Made by a program: the position numbers and the translations under genes
Source: UBA8337 sp965662725
GTDB taxonomy: Bacteria > Pseudomonadota > Alphaproteobacteria > RS24
Direction: 5' to 3'
Length of the DNA stretch: 26,997 nucleotides
NCBI GenBank assembly: GCA_965662725.1
Contig: CBFIIT010000022.1
Coordinates: 1-26,997, forward strand
In this document: positions 23,401 to 26,997 of the stretch, in pieces
How the letters are laid out: each line of letters begins with the position of its first letter
Position numbering within the stretch: position 1 is the stretch's first letter
The notes under the pieces: model-generated
Databases searched by the model: none
The model's input: the letters and a program-made list of their open reading frames with translations, nothing else
Told to the model about the DNA's origin: nothing

Positions 23401-23989
23401 GCGTTGCCTGCAAGTCTTCCGGCGTGTCGATATCGAAGCATACGCCTCTATCTCTCACGGCTAGGCGCATCACCGCTTGCGGGTTTTGCTGAATAATGTC
23501 GCGCCCGCCTTTATCTGCTTCCAGCCTTGCCAGAGCGGAGAAATGCGCTTGCTCGAAAACAACCGGATGGCCGTCTTTTCCGTCAAAAACCGGCATAATT
23601 ATAGAATGTTCCGCATTATTTGCGGCGGCCAAAAGCGCAGCGATGGTTTCTGTTTGAATGTCCGGCATGTCGGCCAGCGCAATCATCACATGGGTTTCCT
23701 TATCGATATCCTTCATGGCGGCGGCGATGGATGCGCCCATGCCTCTATCAGCCTCGCGATTGAGTATCGCTTCGAAATTTGCCACTTGTGGCAGTTTATC
23801 CAGCTCGCTTTCGGGTCGCATTACCAAAATACGGCGCGCCATCCGAGCAGTGCCGAAGGTTTCCAGTGCATGGGCGATGAGCGGTTTACCACGATAATCG
23901 GCAAGTAGCTTGTCTTCCGAGCCGAAGCGGCGCGATGCACCCGCCGCAATCAGAATAACGGCGATATTCGCAACCTTGTCCTTGGCCAT
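23393..23989 (-). CDS. MobA/MocA-like molybdenum cofactor nucleotidyltransferase
   Basis: A 198-residue nucleotidyltransferase. The N-terminal loop is IAVILIAAGASRRFGSEDKL, followed by GKPLIAHALETF, READRGMGASIAAAM, MIALADMPDIQTETI and HPVVFEQAHF. This is the pattern of MocA, which attaches CMP to Mo-molybdopterin to form MCD, the cofactor used by xanthine oxidase-family enzymes. The related MobA makes the GMP form. The xdhC-like neighbour supports MCD. The start at 23989 is chosen because it is one base after the xdhC stop and the catalytic loop begins just downstream. A longer frame from 24181 would overlap xdhC heavily. Confidence 0.88.
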   Translation of the reverse strand: MAKDKVANIAVILIAAGASRRFGSEDKLLADYRGKPLIAHALETFGTARMARRILVMRPESELDKLPQVANFEAILNREADRGMGASIAAAMKDIDKETHVMIALADMPDIQTETIAALLAAANNAEHSIIMPVFDGKDGHPVVFEQAHFSALARLEADKGGRDIIQQNPQAVMRLAVRDRGVCFDIDTPEDLQATHA

Positions 23990-23990
23990 A

Positions 23991-24896
23991 TCAGCCAAGA
24001 TCCTGTTTTCGGCGCATCTCAACAATTTGCGCCAAAATGGAAAGCGCAATTTCGGCCGGGTCAGTGGCCCCGATATCCAGCCCGACCGGCCCGTGAATAT
24101 CGTCAAATGGCCGCTTTGTCGGCGGTTGCATGGCAAGCAGTTCGGCGCGTTGTGTATGGGTTTTTTGACTGCCCATCGCACCGATGAAATGAGCTTTGGA
24201 ATCCAGCGCGCTATGCAGAATATTCAATTCTAAATTATGCTCATGAAACAATGTGATAACAGAACTATATTCATCAAATAGATTAGGTTTAAAGCGGCTT
24301 TGATGGTTCATTTGAGAGACGCTTATTTGCTGGCTCTCAAGGGTTGCTATGGTGGCCTCGTCCGTGCTGTGTAAATCCAGCTGATAGCCCAGCGTTTTGG
24401 CCAATTGCGCAAAATGCACCATTTGCGGCCCGGCACCGAACACATGCATCACATAGTCGGGCGGGTAGAAAAATGCGTTCGCACGGTTTTCGGGGGTAAC
24501 CGAAAGCCGGTTATCATCATTTACCGTGACAAAAGCCGGTTTGCGCCGCTGATGAAGGCTCGCGACTTGCCTCGTTAGATCGGCAATATCGCCATTGAAC
24601 AGAATATCAAGGCCGGAACCGCAGGGCAGTGTCACATCGATATAGGGCGAGCCTTTGCCATAACGGGTGATTTGGTCGGTCTTGCCTTCAATATGACGCA
24701 AGGTTTCAGCGATAATGGCGTCTTCCGCGCAGCCCGATGAAATGACCCCGCAATGGCGGCCATCTTCGGCCACGCCGATTTGCGCCCCCAGCGGGCGCGG
24801 GCTGGAGCCGTCAATATGAACCAGCGTCGCCAAGCCCGTTTTTAACCCTTCGGCCTGCCAATCGGCCAATATTCGAAAGATATTTTGGTCAAACAT
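23991..24896 (-). CDS. XdhC/CoxI family Mo-cofactor insertion and sulfuration protein
   Basis: A 301-residue protein of the XdhC family, which binds molybdenum cofactor and helps sulfurate and insert it into xanthine dehydrogenase or CO dehydrogenase-type enzymes. The N-terminal domain has LVHIDGSSPRPLGAQIGV and ISSGCAEDAI with Cys56. The C-terminal Rossmann-like domain has VMHVFGAGPQMVHFAQLAK and HFIGAMGSQKTHTQRAELL, ending near GLDIGATDPAEIALSILAQ. The usual SGGC motif is SSGC here. It is the first gene of the nine-gene Moco operon, and the target hydroxylase is not in the window. Confidence 0.9.
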   Translation of the reverse strand: MFDQNIFRILADWQAEGLKTGLATLVHIDGSSPRPLGAQIGVAEDGRHCGVISSGCAEDAIIAETLRHIEGKTDQITRYGKGSPYIDVTLPCGSGLDILFNGDIADLTRQVASLHQRRKPAFVTVNDDNRLSVTPENRANAFFYPPDYVMHVFGAGPQMVHFAQLAKTLGYQLDLHSTDEATIATLESQQISVSQMNHQSRFKPNLFDEYSSVITLFHEHNLELNILHSALDSKAHFIGAMGSQKTHTQRAELLAMQPPTKRPFDDIHGPVGLDIGATDPAEIALSILAQIVEMRRKQDLG

Positions 24897-25007
24897 GGAT
24901 GCACTAAAGACTGAAAAGGCGGTTGAGACAATAATAGATTGGCGTATTAAACGACGCTAAAACCTAAAATCAGTCGCCGCGGCCATCGCTTCTGCTATAA
25001 GCCCGAT
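24897..25007. promoter_or_regulatory. divergent promoter region of the Moco operon and the HI0933-type gene
   Basis: These 111 bases separate xdhC and the flavoprotein gene. On the plus strand TATAAG at 24996-25001 ends six bases before the ATG at 25008, a spacing that suggests a leaderless transcript. On the minus strand TATTAT about 45 bases before the xdhC ATG is a possible -10. I see no folded structure resembling a Moco riboswitch. Confidence 0.4.
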
Positions 25008-26204
25008 ATGGAAAATTATGATGTCGTTATTATTGGTGCCGGTGCGGCCGGTCTTATGTGTGCCATTGAGGCGGGCAAGCGTGGCCGAAAAGTATGGCTG
25101 GTCGATCACGCATCAAAAATTGCCGAGAAAATTCGTATCTCCGGCGGCGGCCGTTGCAATTTCACCAATATCGGCACCACGGCGGATAATTTCTTGTCGC
25201 AAAACCCGCATTTTTGCAAATCTGCCCTGACGCAATATAGCCAGCATGACTTCATTACAATGGTCGAGCGGCACGGGATTTCTTACCATGTGAAGACGCT
25301 TGGCCAGCTGTTTTGCGACCATCGAGCGCAAGACATTATCGATATGCTGTTAACCGAAGCATCGGCCGCCAATGTGCAACTCGATATGCAAACTGATGTG
25401 CTACGGATTGAAAAAACCGATAACGGTTTTCAAATTGAAACCAAGCCGCAAAACAGTGATACGCCGCGTCTGTCGCAATGCGCTTCTTTGGTGATAGCGA
25501 CCGGCGGCCTCTCCATCCCCAAAATCGGCGCGACGAAATTCGGCTATGAAGTGGCAAAGCAATTCGGCCTTGGCATTATTGAAACACGCGCCGCATTGGT
25601 GCCGCTTACCTTTCAAGCCGAAATCCTTGAGCGCTGCAAATCGCTGGCCGGTGTTTCGGTCGATGCGGTTGTCAGCTGCGCCAAAAAGGGGTTTAGCGAG
25701 GCGATGCTGTTCACCCATCGCGGCCTTTCCGGCCCCAGTATTTTGCAAATCTCGTCTTATTGGCGCGAGGGGCTGGCCATTGAGATTGATTTGGCGCCGC
25801 AAACAAATGTCGCGTCGCATTTGCTCAGCGTTAAGGGCGCGGGCGGCAAGGCAGCCATTGAGACCGTTTTGAGCGATATTATTCCGAAACGGTTGGCAAC
25901 TGATATTTGCCAAACCGAAGCGGTTAGCGGGCGCTTGGTCGAGATTGCCAATAGCGCGATTGAGAAAATCGGCGCAGCGGTTAATCAATGGCAGCTAAAG
26001 CCCGCCGGTTCGGAGGGCTATCGCACGGCTGAAGTGACTTTGGGCGGGGTTGATACGGCCGCGCTATCGTCAAAAACCATGCAGGCGAAAAATGTGCCGG
26101 GGCTATATTTTATCGGCGAAGTGGTCGATGTGACCGGCCATCTCGGCGGCTATAATTTCCAATGGGCCTGGTCGTCCGGCTTTGTCGCCGGTCAGCATGC
26201 GTAA
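25008..26204 (+). CDS. HI0933/YhiN-type NAD(P)/FAD-dependent oxidoreductase
   Basis: A 398-residue flavoprotein of the HI0933/YhiN (BaiN-like) family. The FAD-binding Rossmann motif is DVVIIGAGAAGLMCAIEAG at 5-23. EKIRISGGGRCNFTNI near 45-60 is the family hallmark. ATGGLSIPKIGATKFGYEVA is the second signature, and the C-terminus carries YFIGEVVDVTGHLGGYNFQ with WAWSSG. The physiological substrate is not established for most members. There is no ribosome site, and a -10-like TATAAG just before the ATG may give a leaderless mRNA. It is transcribed away from the Moco operon and has no partner gene downstream. Confidence 0.92.
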   Translation: MENYDVVIIGAGAAGLMCAIEAGKRGRKVWLVDHASKIAEKIRISGGGRCNFTNIGTTADNFLSQNPHFCKSALTQYSQHDFITMVERHGISYHVKTLGQLFCDHRAQDIIDMLLTEASAANVQLDMQTDVLRIEKTDNGFQIETKPQNSDTPRLSQCASLVIATGGLSIPKIGATKFGYEVAKQFGLGIIETRAALVPLTFQAEILERCKSLAGVSVDAVVSCAKKGFSEAMLFTHRGLSGPSILQISSYWREGLAIEIDLAPQTNVASHLLSVKGAGGKAAIETVLSDIIPKRLATDICQTEAVSGRLVEIANSAIEKIGAAVNQWQLKPAGSEGYRTAEVTLGGVDTAALSSKTMQAKNVPGLYFIGEVVDVTGHLGGYNFQWAWSSGFVAGQHA

Positions 26205-26231
26205 AGAATAACCCGATATTTTCAAGAAAAA

Positions 26232-26259
26232 TGGCGGAGAGGGAGGGATTCGAACCCCA
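26232..26259 (-). other. 3' fragment of a tRNA-Ser gene, putative att site
   Basis: Read on the minus strand the 28 bases are TGGGGTTCGAATCCC followed by TCCCTCTCCGCCA. This is the T-loop TTCGAAT, the 3' T-stem strand CCCTC, the 3' acceptor strand CCTCTCC, the discriminator G and an encoded CCA. The 5' two-thirds of the gene (acceptor, D-arm, anticodon, variable arm) are missing and the sequence then changes abruptly. The acceptor strand fits tRNA-Ser genes that start GGAGAGG. Such a remnant is what integration into a tRNA 3' end leaves at the far junction. It predicts an intact tRNA-Ser copy beyond the right edge or elsewhere. Confidence 0.7.
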
Positions 26260-26262
26260 TAA

Positions 26263-26548
26263 GATTTTTGCGGCTATGACGGCATTAAGGGTAAAAATTA
26301 TTCAGAAACCATTGGATTTAATCGTTATCTGGTTGTGGCCTTGCGCTGGAGCCAGTTGGAGAACGGCATTTGGTTTCAGGAGGCTGGCGATGGGAAGACA
26401 CCCGACATCTATGACATAGCGGTAACTGATTGCTTGGCCCAGATAATCGAAATGGCACGCGAGGCTGGGCAGGGGCTTCCAACAGCAGATGTTTTTGTGT
26501 TTCCATCTGACAGGTGCGAGGCAAGTTTGAACAGGAGCACGGTAAAAT
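26263..26548 (+). pseudogene. decayed tyrosine-recombinase-like reading frame
   Basis: Directly after the tRNA-Ser fragment a stop-free frame reads through segments resembling the catalytic domain of phage-type integrases: ALRWSQLENGIWF, then KTPDIYDIAVTDCLAQIIE and ADVFVFPSDR. These look like the LRWxDI, KT-containing beta-strand and VFPSxRG blocks between the first catalytic Arg and the His-x-x-Arg box. The His-x-x-Arg box and the nucleophilic Tyr are not visible, and no start codon with a ribosome site is evident. I judge it a fragment of an integrase gene. The match is by eye and uncertain, but the adjacent att-like tRNA fragment supports it. Confidence 0.4.
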
Positions 26549-26605
26549 ATGACCCGGATACTGACCATCATCGCGCTTCTGTTTGCAACGCCAATGCCGG
26601 TTTAA
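26549..26605 (+). CDS. possible truncated gene start encoding a signal-peptide-like 18-mer
   Basis: An ATG at 26549 with an AGGAG ribosome site upstream (within 26532-26537) opens a short frame, MTRILTIIALLFATPMPV, which then stops. It has the charge and hydrophobic pattern of a signal peptide, as if the start of an exported protein gene was cut off. Its stop overlaps the stop of the convergent PEGA gene. It could also be chance. Confidence 0.25.
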   Translation: MTRILTIIALLFATPMPV

Positions 26606-26997
26606 AATCCCATTGGCACGCGGATAGATTTACCATCATCGCCATCGGGTGCGTTTTTTTGCAAAACGATTTGCGACAAGTCTTCATCGCCGCGGCCGAC
26701 GCGGTGGCGGGTTGAAAAGTCCTTATAGCCTTCGCGGCTGAGGCGAATACGCAGACGTTTACCGTCTTCATAGGGTTCGGTTTCGCGAGGTGTTTCGCCA
26801 ATTAGCTTATTATCAACATAAATGCGCGCGCCGCGTGGCTGGCTATCAATGTAGATTTTGTTCTTGCGCTTTTGTAGCTCAAGATTACGCAGCCGGTCAT
26901 CATTTTGACCGACGATGTGCGATATGCGCAATGGCTCATAACCTGCATTTTTCAACTCAATGGTGATGCGCTGGCCAAGTTCCAAATCTTTCACGCT
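26602..26997 (-). CDS. PEGA-repeat protein (N-terminus beyond window edge)
   Basis: The frame is open through the right edge, so the start lies outside. A GTG at 26994 is probably internal. About 131 residues are visible. They show tandem PEGA-type repeats: an incomplete copy ending RITIELKNAGYEPLRISHIV and NDDRLRNLELQK, then a complete copy IYIDSQPRGARIYVDNKLIG, ETPRETEPY, RLRIRLSREGYKDFSTRHRV and EDLSQIVLQK. PEGA domains are beta-rich units often found in exported or membrane-anchored proteins, including kinase and surface proteins. A charged tail (NAPDGDDGKSIRVPMGF) ends it. Function is unknown. It may belong to an integrated element next to the tRNA fragment, but this is not shown. Confidence 0.8.
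   Translation of the reverse strand, partial: SVKDLELGQRITIELKNAGYEPLRISHIVGQNDDRLRNLELQKRKNKIYIDSQPRGARIYVDNKLIGETPRETEPYEDGKRLRIRLSREGYKDFSTRHRVGRGDEDLSQIVLQKNAPDGDDGKSIRVPMGF

Larger units (their letters stand above)
26205..26601. other. gene-poor junction segment
   Basis: No intact gene is present between the flavoprotein stop and the PEGA gene. The segment holds the tRNA-Ser fragment, the integrase-like remnant and the truncated signal-peptide frame. The layout is what remains at the edge of an integrated element. Confidence 0.6.

Noticed and set aside
23990..24181. N-terminal extension of the MocA-like protein
   Set aside because: It overlaps the xdhC-like coding region and has no nucleotidyltransferase motif. 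The ATG at 23989 starts just before the catalytic loop.
24897..25007. Moco riboswitch before the xdhC operon
   Set aside because: The region is only 111 bases and shared by two promoters. I see no set of stable stems like the known moco motif.
26232..26259. Complete tRNA gene
   Set aside because: Only the T-loop and 3' acceptor end are present. The rest of a tRNA-Ser does not continue into the neighbouring bases, and the T-stem is only partly complementary.
1..26997. CRISPR array or anti-phage defence island
   Set aside because: No regularly spaced repeats and no Cas, restriction or known defence genes are visible.

Overview
The window is a compact bacterial chromosome segment of about half G+C. 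It most likely comes from an alphaproteobacterium, probably a free-living or marine-type lineage with a streamlined layout. The evidence is the gene order ftsB, lipA, coq10/ratA-type, cinA, pgpA, fused ispDF, dusB, ntrB, ntrC (a conserved alphaproteobacterial neighbourhood), the fused IspDF enzyme, and a cluster of GANTC (CcrM-type) sites before ftsB. I cannot assign an order or genus from sequence alone. There is no CRISPR array, no complete insertion sequence and no intact RNA gene.

Layout. (1) 1-2236, minus strand: a ZnuD-like TonB-dependent receptor that runs off the left edge, preceded by a small exported His/Cys protein, with two inverted repeats that may be metal-responsive operators. 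(2) 2237-4139, plus strand: ftsB, lipA and a Coq10/RatA-type START protein. The pdh genes that often lie between ftsB and lipA in this group are absent. (3) 4122-6298, minus strand: an ispDF-pgpA-cinA operon. (4) 6417-11163, plus strand: dusB-ntrB-ntrC, then an alpha-methylacyl-CoA racemase-type CoA transferase. (5) 11184-14799, minus strand: hspQ, a YiiX-like papain-fold hydrolase, a hexapeptide acetyltransferase and an orphan YejA-like solute-binding protein. (6) 14909-18731, plus strand: an old-yellow-enzyme reductase, a PaaI-type thioesterase and a membrane-anchored, cysteine-rich DUF3604 protein. (7) 18732-24896, minus strand: a nine-gene molybdenum-cofactor operon, xdhC-mocA-tauE-moaA-moaD-moaE-moaB-moaC-moeA, with nearly every junction overlapping or separated by a few bases. 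(8) 25008-26204, plus strand: a HI0933/YhiN-type flavoprotein. (9) 26205-26997: a 28-bp 3' fragment of a tRNA-Ser gene, a decayed reading frame resembling the catalytic half of a tyrosine recombinase, and a PEGA-repeat protein running off the right edge.

How the genes work together. The Moco operon covers cPMP synthesis (MoaA, MoaC), dithiolene formation (MoaD, MoaE), adenylylation (MoaB), Mo insertion (MoeA), cytidylylation (MocA-like) and delivery or sulfuration (XdhC-like). This points to the MCD form of the cofactor used by xanthine oxidase-family hydroxylases. No molybdoenzyme, molybdate transporter or MoeB is in the window. The dusB-ntrBC unit is the classical nitrogen two-component locus.

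Most unusual items: the four GANTC sites in 57 bp overlapping the ftsB start, the tRNA-Ser/integrase remnant marking a lost or adjacent integrated element, the TauE/SafE transporter translationally coupled inside the Moco operon, the hspQ-hydrolase-acetyltransferase-orphan SBP operon, and the 20-cysteine DUF3604 protein.
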